Shown here: one piece after another, positions 1-5,752 of the stretch
How the letters are laid out: each line of letters opens with the position of its first letter
Numbering within the stretch: position 1 is the stretch's first letter
Assembly: GCA_021815835.1 (NCBI GenBank)
Contig: JAKAZN010000021.1
Location: forward strand, 1-11,546
From: Pseudomonadota bacterium
GTDB taxonomy: Bacteria; Pseudomonadota; Alphaproteobacteria; Acetobacterales; Acetobacteraceae
Direction: 5' to 3'
DNA length: 11,546 nt
The notes under the pieces: generated by a model
What the model saw: the letters and a program-made list of their open reading frames with translations, nothing else
Told to the model about the DNA's origin: nothing
Database searches by the model: none
Program-made: the position numbers and the translations under genes

Positions 1-94
1 GGAAACTACCTATTCCCCAAAAAAGAAACCGGCGGCGACGGGCGCCGACCGTGAATGCCCGGGTTTGCGTCGGATTTCCTGGGTTCGCCGGCAT
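1..94 (-). CDS. Unidentified protein, N-terminal 31 codons only (runs off left edge)
   Basis: Reading leftward, an ATG at 94 is preceded by GGAGG (101-105) with a 6-nt spacer, one of the best ribosome-binding sites in the window. The frame then stays open for 31 codons to the window edge. The visible peptide starts MPANPGNPTQTRAF and reaches a basic-then-hydrophobic stretch, RRRRFLFWGIGSF, at residues 19-31. That stretch resembles either a twin-arginine (Tat) signal (RR-x-F-L) or the start of an N-terminal membrane anchor. The gene lies 129 nt downstream of csaA on the same strand and could be the last member of that transcription unit or have its own promoter. The function cannot be told from so short a piece. 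The start is supported mainly by the ribosome-binding site; the alternative is a chance open frame. Confidence 0.55.
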   Translation of the reverse strand, partial: MPANPGNPTQTRAFTVGARRRRFLFWGIGSF

Positions 95-125
95 TGATCC
101 CCTCCAGCTTCCGGGGGACGACCGC

Positions 126-145
126 GCGACCGCGATACGCGTCGC
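126..145 (-). other. Small hairpin between csaA and the left-edge gene
   Basis: GCGAC (126-130) pairs with GTCGC (141-145). After a one-base bulge, GCG (132-134) pairs with CGC (138-140) around an ATA loop. It sits 79 nt past the csaA stop. No T-run follows on either strand, so it is not a classical terminator. It may be chance in GC-rich DNA. Confidence 0.2.
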
Positions 146-223
146 CGCGTTCACACTGATGGCAATCAATAATGAAGCAGACGGGAATGGGTCGTGCGCG
201 CGGCGACGGCGATCAGCAGGGCG

Positions 224-565
224 TCAGAACAGCTTCCCCCCGTTCGGCACCTTGAAGTCCGGCTTGATCAGCACGACCGCCCCGTCCTCGTCCGGCATCC
301 CCAGGGTCAGCACCTCGCTGTCGAACCCGCCGATCCGGCGCGGCGGGAAATTCACCACCGCGCAGACCTGCCGCCCGATCAACTGATCGGCCCGGTAATG
401 CACGGTGATCTGCGCCGAGGACCGCTTGCGCCCGAGTTCCGGACCGAAATCGATCACCAGCTTCAGCGCCGGCTTGCGCGCTTCCGGGAAGGGCTGGGCA
501 TCGACGATGGTGCCCACGCGGATATCGACCCGGTCGAAATCCTCCATCGCGATCGTCCCCGGCAT
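224..565 (-). CDS. csaA: CsaA-family chaperone / tRNA-binding-domain protein
   Basis: A 113-residue protein that matches the usual CsaA length and is essentially one OB-fold tRNA-binding domain (the fold shared with the C-terminal domain of methionyl-tRNA synthetase). Hallmarks are DIRVGTI (residues 14-20), PEARKPALKL (27-36), SSAQIT (49-54), NFPPRRIGGFDSEVLTLG (72-89) and VPNGGKL (107-112). CsaA proteins form dimers. In Bacillus subtilis they bind SecA and preproteins as an export chaperone, and they have a tRNA-binding surface; the role in alphaproteobacteria is not established. The ATG at 565 is supported by GGGAGG (571-576) with a 5-nt spacer. The next in-frame ATG, at residue 7, would cut close to the conserved N-terminus. 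The gene lies 58 nt downstream of the CBS-domain gene on the same strand and is probably co-transcribed, so it would share any control at the FNR-like site at 1103-1116. Confidence 0.92.
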   Translation of the reverse strand: MPGTIAMEDFDRVDIRVGTIVDAQPFPEARKPALKLVIDFGPELGRKRSSAQITVHYRADQLIGRQVCAVVNFPPRRIGGFDSEVLTLGMPDEDGAVVLIKPDFKVPNGGKLF

Positions 566-623
566 GGCGCCCTCCCGTGTCCGCCGCGATCATGCCACAC
601 GCGCGCCCGACGTCACAGCGCGC

Positions 624-1046
624 CTAAGCGATGCGCTCCCACAGCCCCGTCTCCTCGTCCAGCCGGTCGAGTTCCAGCCCGCGGAAATCCCCGCGCGAGA
701 CCACCCCGGCCACCACCCCGTCGCGCAGCACCGGCACATGGCGGAAACCGCCGTCGCGCATCAGCCGCAGCGCCTCGATCGCGGTGCAGTCCGGCGTCAC
801 GCTATGCGGCGCCCTCGTCATCACCGCCTCCAAGGTCGTGCGGGCCGGGTCCAGCCCGCGCCCCAGCACCCGCACCGCGTCGCGCCCGGTAAAGATGCCG
901 AGCAGACGGCCAGCGGCATCGGTCACCAGCACCGCGCCGACACCGCGTTCGGCCATGGCGCGGCTCGCCTCCCGCACCGGGACTTCCGGCCCCAGGGTCA
1001 ACGGCACCTGCCGGCGCAGGATTTCCGTCATCGGGCGATTGGTCAT
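624..1046 (-). CDS. Tandem CBS-domain protein
   Basis: A 140-residue stand-alone protein made of two CBS motifs (a Bateman module). The first covers about residues 13-65, with GVGAVLVTDAAGRLLGIFTG followed by RD. The second covers about 76-127, with GFRHVPVLRDGVVAGVVSRG followed by DF. Such modules usually bind adenosyl nucleotides (AMP, ATP, NADH or S-adenosylmethionine) and act as energy or redox sensors; the ligand and partner here are unknown. There is no signal peptide or membrane segment, so it should be cytoplasmic. The ATG at 1046 was chosen because GAGGAG lies 7 nt upstream; a GTG at 1061 is in frame but would place the ribosome-binding site inside the coding region. The gene starts 66 nt after pdxA and has an FNR/FixK-like palindrome in that gap, which suggests control by oxygen or redox state separate from the sugar genes. 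Confidence 0.92.
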   Translation of the reverse strand: MTNRPMTEILRRQVPLTLGPEVPVREASRAMAERGVGAVLVTDAAGRLLGIFTGRDAVRVLGRGLDPARTTLEAVMTRAPHSVTPDCTAIEALRLMRDGGFRHVPVLRDGVVAGVVSRGDFRGLELDRLDEETGLWERIA

Positions 1047-1053
1047 GGCAAAT

Positions 1054-1059
1054 CTCCTC
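1054..1059 (-). promoter_or_regulatory. Ribosome-binding site that fixes the CBS-protein start
   Basis: GAGGAG on the minus strand, 7 nt upstream of the ATG at 1046. The longer in-frame GTG at 1061 overlaps this site, so the ATG is the better start. Confidence 0.8.
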
Positions 1060-1102
1060 ACCGCAGCAAAGGCGAGCCTGCCACGCCCGACGCGCTTGGG
1101 GA

Positions 1103-1116
1103 TTGACCCGGATCAA
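1103..1116 (-). promoter_or_regulatory. FNR/FixK/CRP-type operator (TTGA-N6-TCAA)
   Basis: The plus strand reads TTGACCCGGATCAA. It has perfect TTGA and TCAA half-sites six bases apart, the arrangement bound by FNR, FixK and related CRP-family regulators; with the flanking bases the palindrome is ATTGA-N6-TCAAT. It overlaps the pdxA stop codon and its centre (1109.5) is about 63 nt upstream of the CBS start codon. A class II activator position (centre at -41.5) would put transcription start near 1068 and leave a 22-nt leader containing the GAGGAG site. The -10 region implied by this model is poor, as is common at activator-dependent promoters. Binding is an inference from the motif. Confidence 0.5.
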
Positions 1117-2150
1117 TCGAAGCCGCGACGCCCCGCGGCCAGCGCCAGCGCCAGTTCCACCGCCTCGATCAGGCTGCCCTCCTGCGCCACCCCGCGCCCG
1201 GCGATATCGAACGCCGTGCCGTGATCGACCGAGGTGCGGATCACCGGCAGCCCCAGCGTGACGTTTACCCCCGACAGCGACCGCCAGGCACCGGTCGCGG
1301 GATCGACATCGAACCCGAGCAGCTTCACCGGGATATGCCCCTGGTCGTGATACATCGCCACCACCGCGTCGAACTGTCCGCCGCGCAGCTTGACGAACAC
1401 GGTATCGCCCGGCACCGGGCCGGCCACGTCCAGCCCCTCCGCCACGCAGCGCGCCACCGCCGGCGCCGTCACGTCCAGATCCTGCCGCCCGAACAGCCCG
1501 CCCTCCCCGGCATGGGGATTGAGCGCCGCCACCGCCAGCCGCGGGCGCGCGATCCCCAGGTCCCGCAGCGCACCGAATGTCAGGTCGATCGTGCGCCGCA
1601 GCCGCGCCTCCGTCAGCAGCCCCGGCACATCGGCCAGCGCCACATGCGTCGTGACATGGCTCACCCGCATGTTCCCGTGCACCAGCAGCATCACCGAGCT
1701 TTTCACCCCGGTCAGCGCGGCCAGCATGTCCGTATGGCCGGCGTAACGATACCCGGCCAGGTTGAGCGCGGCCTTGTTGAGCGGCGCGGTCACGATCCCG
1801 GCCACAATCCCGGCCTGGGCCAGCGCCACCGCGCGCGCGACCGCCAGATAGGCGAACCGCCCACCCTCGGCGGCGATTTCCCCGGTCGCGATCGGCGCCT
1901 GCTCCGCCCCCGCCGCCATGAACCCGAGCGGCGGCGGCGCCGCCCCCGGCGCGATTTCGGGGAAGTCCAGCGTCTCGCCGAGCAGATGCCGCGCCCGCTC
2001 CAGCGCGCCGCGATGACCCAGCACCAGCAGCCGCAACGCGCCCGCCTCCAGCCGCGGCAGCAGGCGGCGGCAGGCCTTGACGATGATCTCCGGACCGATC
2101 CCGGCGGGATCGCCCATCGTCACGGCCAGCGCGGGGGCGGGATGCGTCAT
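1113..2150 (-). CDS. pdxA: PdxA-family dehydrogenase, probably a PdxA2 / 4-phospho-D-threonate dehydrogenase type
   Basis: 345 residues, slightly longer than E. coli PdxA (329). Family hallmarks are MGDPAGIGPE (residues 12-21), TAPLNKAAL (121-129), GHTDML (138-143), NPHAGEGGLFG (211-221), YHDQGHIPVKLLGF (267-280) and TSVDHGTAFDIAG (306-318). The metal-ligand histidines of the family correspond to those in GHTD, THV and YHDQ. PdxA oxidises 4-phosphohydroxy-threonine with NAD in pyridoxal phosphate synthesis. PdxA2 paralogues do the same chemistry on 4-phospho-D-threonate or erythronate, yielding dihydroxyacetone phosphate and CO2. The start overlaps the stop of the DUF1537 kinase (TGATG), and the kinase's GGAGAG end supplies the ribosome-binding site, so the two are translationally coupled. 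That pairing favours the catabolic role. Whether another pdxA exists elsewhere in the genome cannot be seen, so a dual or biosynthetic role stays possible. Confidence 0.9.
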   Translation of the reverse strand: MTHPAPALAVTMGDPAGIGPEIIVKACRRLLPRLEAGALRLLVLGHRGALERARHLLGETLDFPEIAPGAAPPPLGFMAAGAEQAPIATGEIAAEGGRFAYLAVARAVALAQAGIVAGIVTAPLNKAALNLAGYRYAGHTDMLAALTGVKSSVMLLVHGNMRVSHVTTHVALADVPGLLTEARLRRTIDLTFGALRDLGIARPRLAVAALNPHAGEGGLFGRQDLDVTAPAVARCVAEGLDVAGPVPGDTVFVKLRGGQFDAVVAMYHDQGHIPVKLLGFDVDPATGAWRSLSGVNVTLGLPVIRTSVDHGTAFDIAGRGVAQEGSLIEAVELALALAAGRRGFD

Positions 2151-3229
2151 CAGCTCTCTCCGTCGCGCGGGTGTGCCAGCAGCCGGGCCAGCCAGTCCGA
2201 CCCGCCGAAAGCGCCCGATTTGGATACCACGCGCAGCCCGTGCCAGCGACCGCCGCGAATCAGCGAGGTCGGCACACCCGGAGACAGCTCCCCGTCCACC
2301 TCCAGCATGGCGGCCCCCAGCGCGTCGCACACACCCCGCAGCGTCTCCCCGCCGGACACCACCAGCGTGCCCGGCCGGTCCAGCGCCGCCAGCAGCCGCG
2401 CGAACCGCTCCCCGATCACGTTCCCGGCCGCCACGCGCGATGCGCCGGGCGGCACCACCACCGCGACCGCCGCGTTGCCTTGCGCCAGCCGGCGCGCGAT
2501 CGGCGCCGCCTCCTCCGCACTCCCCTGGGCAATGCGATGCACCTGCTTCCACGCGGCCGATAACTGGCCCACCGAGACCGGATGGTCCGACCCGATCAGC
2601 GCCAGGATCGGCCCCGGAAGCACCGGGCACGGCACCGGCGCGTGCCCGGCCAGCGCGCCGGCGAGCCCCGCGCAGCCGCACCACAGCACGCGCCCGCCCA
2701 GCACCCGGCCCTCGGCCGCCACCCGATCGAGATCGGCCTCGGTCTCGGCATCCCACAGGCTCACGCCCTCGGGCGCGATATCGCCCGGCCGGCACAGCCG
2801 CGCCGCCACCCCGCGCGCGGCCAGCGCGGCCGGCAGATCGAGGCCCACCTCGCGCCAGGTCCCGCCATCGGCGCGGAATTGCCGCCCGCCGGCGGTGACG
2901 CGCCCCTGGGCCGGGAAAGCCGGCGCGATCACGCAATGATCGAAGCCGTCGAGGCAGGCGGCGAGCTCGGCCGCCACATGGCCGCGCAGCAGGCTGTCGA
3001 TCTTCTTGAAGGCCGGCTCGGCGTCGTCCAGCACCGCGGCCAGCAGCGCGAGGCGCGACAGCGCCGTGTGTTCCGGCAGATGGCGGGTGCCGGAATCGAT
3101 CGCCGCCGGCCAGCCGAGCGCGGCCTGCGGCTTCCAGACGGCCGGCACAGGACCGGCGATCGGCACAAACCGCGCCGCCGCGTCCAGCGCGCCGGTGAGA
3201 TCGTCGGCCAGCAGGCGCAGCCCGGTCAC
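2150..3229 (-). CDS. Four-carbon acid sugar kinase family (DUF1537, DtnK/OtnK-like)
   Basis: A 359-residue kinase, somewhat shorter than the roughly 400-430 usual for the family. Signatures are ADDLTGALD at the N-terminus (residues 8-16), KKIDSLLRGH (75-84), PAFPAQGR (103-110), SGGET (292-296) and KSGAFGGSDWL (337-347). Characterised members phosphorylate D-threonate, L-threonate, D-erythronate or related acids at the 4-hydroxyl with ATP. The PdxA-family dehydrogenase encoded next would then oxidise and decarboxylate the product. The exact substrate cannot be read from sequence. The GTG at 3229 places the ADD motif at the distance from the N-terminus typical of the family. It lacks a clear ribosome-binding site, and an in-frame GTG at 3283 would add 18 residues. 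The gene starts 133 nt after the end of protease gene A, with no clear terminator between. No transporter or sugar regulator is adjacent, unlike many catabolic clusters of this type. Confidence 0.9.
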   Translation of the reverse strand: MTGLRLLADDLTGALDAAARFVPIAGPVPAVWKPQAALGWPAAIDSGTRHLPEHTALSRLALLAAVLDDAEPAFKKIDSLLRGHVAAELAACLDGFDHCVIAPAFPAQGRVTAGGRQFRADGGTWREVGLDLPAALAARGVAARLCRPGDIAPEGVSLWDAETEADLDRVAAEGRVLGGRVLWCGCAGLAGALAGHAPVPCPVLPGPILALIGSDHPVSVGQLSAAWKQVHRIAQGSAEEAAPIARRLAQGNAAVAVVVPPGASRVAAGNVIGERFARLLAALDRPGTLVVSGGETLRGVCDALGAAMLEVDGELSPGVPTSLIRGGRWHGLRVVSKSGAFGGSDWLARLLAHPRDGES

Positions 3230-3362
3230 GGCGCGCGGCGCATCGGCAACCCGAGGCGACCGCGCAAACGACCTACCGCCTTCACCTCTCCGGCCTGCTT
3301 GTCCCGGTCAGACGCGGGTTTCGTCCAATTCCGGCGGCTGGCTCGCATCCATCCCCGAACGC

Positions 3363-5603
3363 TCAGTTGAAGCACTCGACCGGCACCACGCTCGGCCCGT
3401 CGGTGGCGTAGATGTCCTGCGGCGTGACGGGCGGGCCAGGCGGCGCGATCTCGATCTTCACGCCGAGCGAGCGCGCCAGCCGTTGCGCGATCTCCCCGCG
3501 CACCGCGAAATTCACGTTCTCCGCCTTGTCGGGCCGGAGTTGCGCCACGCTGATGCCGATCACCCGCCCGGTTCCGTCCAGCACCGGGCCGCCGGAATTG
3601 CCCGGGTTGATCGGGGTCTGGATCTGGAACTGCGCCGGCGCGCCGGACACTTCCGTGGCGCTGACGTAGCCCGAGGAAATCTTCAGGCTCGCGCCCAGCT
3701 CGAAGCTCAGCGGATAGCCGAGCGCGGTCGCCGGCTCCCCGCCGGCGAGCCGCAGATCGGGGGCGCGGAAGCGCAGCGGCGCGGTGGTCACCCCATCCTC
3801 CTTCAGGATCGCCAGATCGTCGCGCGCGTCCTGCCCCTCGATCCGGACCGACACCGGCGCGCCGGTATCGCGCAGCAGCGCCACGGTCTTGCAGCCATAG
3901 ACGACGTGATTATTGGTCAGGATGTCGCCGTCGCGGGAGATGTAGAAGCCCGACCCGCGCGACAGCAGCGCGCCCGGCTTGCCCCCGGTCAGGCTGACCT
4001 GCGTCGTGTGGCAGACATCGATATGGCCGATCTGCTGGTCCACCTCGTTGTCGAACTCCGCGCGCACGTCGAACATGCAGCCCGAACCCGCCGGAAGATC
4101 GAAGCGCATATCCATCCGCGCGGCGATCATTTCGTTCGCGCCCAGCTTGTTCGCGCCCCAGCCGCGGACCGAGGAGGGCGAGATGAACAGCTTCACGATC
4201 GGCACCCGGTAATCGTTGCGGATATCGAGCGAGAGGGCACCACCCGAGGGGGCCGGCCCAGCGGTCGGCCCAGCGGTCGGCCCGGCGGGCGTTCCGGGAT
4301 GGCTCGTCCCCGACAGCTCGGCCGCCGTCGGCCCATGGAAGACCTGGCCGCCGATCGCGCAGATATTGACCTTGTAGCGGTCCTCCTTCGCGCCGCTCGT
4401 GTAGATCGCGCGCATGTCGTAGTCGCAATGCGCGGCTTCGCCGGCCAGCGGCAGCGGGATCGAAATGGACTGCTCGGCCTCGAGCGGATGGGCCAGCCGG
4501 TTCGGCCCGAAGCTGCGTCCCTGCGCGTTGCTGGGCGAGAGATAGAATCCCTGCAGCGCGGGTCCGCGGGCGTTGCGCACGGTCAGGCTGGACGGGGCGC
4601 TGCGGGCCGCCAATCCAGGCTCGGGCGCCGCGAACACCGCATCCGAATAGCCGCAGATGTTCAGTCCGAGTTGCTGCGAACCGCCGCCATGGCGATAACC
4701 CACCGCGACATCGTAGATGCAGCCGGCGGATGGCGGCAGGTGGACGAGCACCCGCTGGCCCGGGGCGAGCGGGGCGGACAGATGGTTCACCGGGTGCTCG
4801 TGCGTGCCGGTGCGGCGGAACACCGCGCGCAGGATATCGTCCTTGCCGTCGTTGACCACGTAGATATCGGTAGGCGCCGGCTGGCCGATCGGCGCCGCCG
4901 CGACCGGGCCAGGGGCAGGAGACGGGGACGGCGCGGGCGCGGGGGAAGGCGCGGGCGCGGTCGTCGGCCCGGCGAAGCTCTGGTCCGACAGGGTGCAGAT
5001 ATTCACCCCCTGGCGATACTCACGGATGGTGCCGGCGTACATCGCCTCCATGTCGAACACGCAATGCGTGGCATCGAGCGGGATGCGCGCGGTCTGGTTT
5101 TTCCCGAGACTGCCCGACAGCCGGTTGGGACCAAGCGCGGTGCCGCCCGGCGATTGCGGAATGATATAGAACCCGATGAGCACCGGCGCGCCCACGTTCT
5201 TCACCGTGATGGCGAGGGTGCTGCCCGCTTCCCGCACCGTGGGGCCGGCGAAGGTGGTCGTGGCGAACGCGCAGATATCCATGTTGAGCTTGTCGCTATG
5301 CGCGCCGCTGGCGTAACGGGCGTAAAGATCGCGCTGGCAGCCCATCGCGGGATCCGGCGGCAGGGTCGCCTTCTGGTCGCGCCCGAGCGGATGGGCGAGC
5401 AGATTGGCGCCCCAGGCCGTGGTGCCCGCCGCGCGCATATAGAGCCCGGTCATCGGGTCGTTGCCGGCGTTGGACGCGGCCAGGCGGTACTGGGCCAACG
5501 GGTCCGGCGCCTGCGCCCGGGCGATGCCGGGGGCCGCGAGGGCGATGAGACCACCAATCAGGGCGGCAAGACCGCCCCGAAGCGACGCGCGTCCGTGGCC
5601 CAC
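3363..5603 (-). CDS. Secreted multidomain protein A: five two-cysteine repeats plus C-terminal HtrA/trypsin-like serine protease
   Basis: 746 residues. A Sec signal peptide (hydrophobic core about 11-25, likely cut after ARA at residue 30) predicts export to the periplasm or outside. Five repeats follow, with cysteine pairs C89/C111, C181/C203, C295/C317, C393/C415 and C509/C531, each exactly 22 residues apart. Each fits C-x2-D-x4-[YF] and ends in [ND]-[IV]-C. A Pro/Ala/Ser linker (217-234) separates repeats 2 and 3, and a GPTA linker (441-450) separates repeats 4 and 5. The protease spans about 545-720, with the triad His566 (TNNHVV), Asp596 (RDDLAIL) and Ser670 (NPGNSGGPV), and no PDZ domain. 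C571 and C744 are the only other cysteines and could bond. The GTG start has GGGAG 7 nt upstream, exactly as in B. An ATG at 5610 is out of frame. The repeats resemble small secreted alphaproteobacterial domains of unknown role. The substrate is unknown. Confidence 0.93.
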   Translation of the reverse strand: MGHGRASLRGGLAALIGGLIALAAPGIARAQAPDPLAQYRLAASNAGNDPMTGLYMRAAGTTAWGANLLAHPLGRDQKATLPPDPAMGCQRDLYARYASGAHSDKLNMDICAFATTTFAGPTVREAGSTLAITVKNVGAPVLIGFYIIPQSPGGTALGPNRLSGSLGKNQTARIPLDATHCVFDMEAMYAGTIREYRQGVNICTLSDQSFAGPTTAPAPSPAPAPSPSPAPGPVAAAPIGQPAPTDIYVVNDGKDDILRAVFRRTGTHEHPVNHLSAPLAPGQRVLVHLPPSAGCIYDVAVGYRHGGGSQQLGLNICGYSDAVFAAPEPGLAARSAPSSLTVRNARGPALQGFYLSPSNAQGRSFGPNRLAHPLEAEQSISIPLPLAGEAAHCDYDMRAIYTSGAKEDRYKVNICAIGGQVFHGPTAAELSGTSHPGTPAGPTAGPTAGPAPSGGALSLDIRNDYRVPIVKLFISPSSVRGWGANKLGANEMIAARMDMRFDLPAGSGCMFDVRAEFDNEVDQQIGHIDVCHTTQVSLTGGKPGALLSRGSGFYISRDGDILTNNHVVYGCKTVALLRDTGAPVSVRIEGQDARDDLAILKEDGVTTAPLRFRAPDLRLAGGEPATALGYPLSFELGASLKISSGYVSATEVSGAPAQFQIQTPINPGNSGGPVLDGTGRVIGISVAQLRPDKAENVNFAVRGEIAQRLARSLGVKIEIAPPGPPVTPQDIYATDGPSVVPVECFN
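4255..4290 (-). repeat. 12-bp tandem repeat coding the GPTA linker of protein A
   Basis: Two exact copies of GGCCCAGCGGTC (4255-4266 and 4267-4278) and a third diverged copy (4279-4290). They encode repeated Gly-Pro-Thr-Ala between the fourth and fifth cysteine repeats. Gene B ends before this point. Copy number may vary between strains. Confidence 0.8.
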
Positions 5604-5632
5604 CGCTCATCTCCCGTCTGATCGAACGCGAA

Positions 5633-5662
5633 ATTGTGCAACCCGGACCATCCCCCCGTCAA
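5633..5662 (-). promoter_or_regulatory. Candidate sigma-70-type promoter of gene A
   Basis: On the minus strand TTGACG (5657-5662, five of six consensus bases) is followed after 18 nt by CACAAT (5633-5638, four of six). Transcription would begin about 20 nt upstream of the GGGAG site at 5611-5615. The upstream region of gene B carries the same TTGACG, GGTTGCA and GTTCGATC blocks in the same order, which supports a functional promoter. It would let A be expressed separately from B. Confidence 0.5.
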
Positions 5663-5710
5663 CGCAATGTTGGCGCGGGAGCGTATCGTGGGTCGAGATT
5701 CATCGCACGC

Positions 5711-5738
5711 CCGCCGGCCGCCCATTCGCGGCCGGCGG
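5711..5738 (-). terminator. Perfect 11-bp GC hairpin between genes B and A
   Basis: CCGCCGGCCGC (5711-5721) is the exact reverse complement of 5728-5738, with a 6-nt loop. It begins 15 nt past the stop of gene B in the direction of transcription. No T-run follows, so it may be a weak or Rho-assisted terminator, or an RNA-stabilising 3' end for the B message, placed just before the candidate promoter of A. Confidence 0.45.
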
Positions 5739-5752
5739 CGCGGATGCGCGCG

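Noticed and set aside
20..47. Rho-independent terminator on the minus strand: hairpin CGGCG/CGCCG (33-47) followed by a T-rich run
   Set aside because: The stem is only 5 bp, and the whole element lies inside the open frame that starts at 94 with a strong ribosome-binding site; the T-run codes for Phe-Leu-Phe.
2150..2936. Extension of PdxA upstream to give a 607-residue protein
   Set aside because: The extra sequence overlaps the kinase in another frame and is Arg/Gly-rich noise. The ATG at 2150 begins directly before the conserved MGDPAGIGPE motif.
1221..2939. Long plus-strand open frame opposite pdxA and the kinase
   Set aside because: It crosses two well-supported minus-strand genes and its composition is typical of reverse-complement translation.
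3006..5621. 871-codon open frame on the plus strand opposite gene A
   Set aside because: It is antisense to a clearly recognisable protease gene. Long antisense frames are expected at this GC content, and its translation is Arg/His/Gln-rich with no domain.
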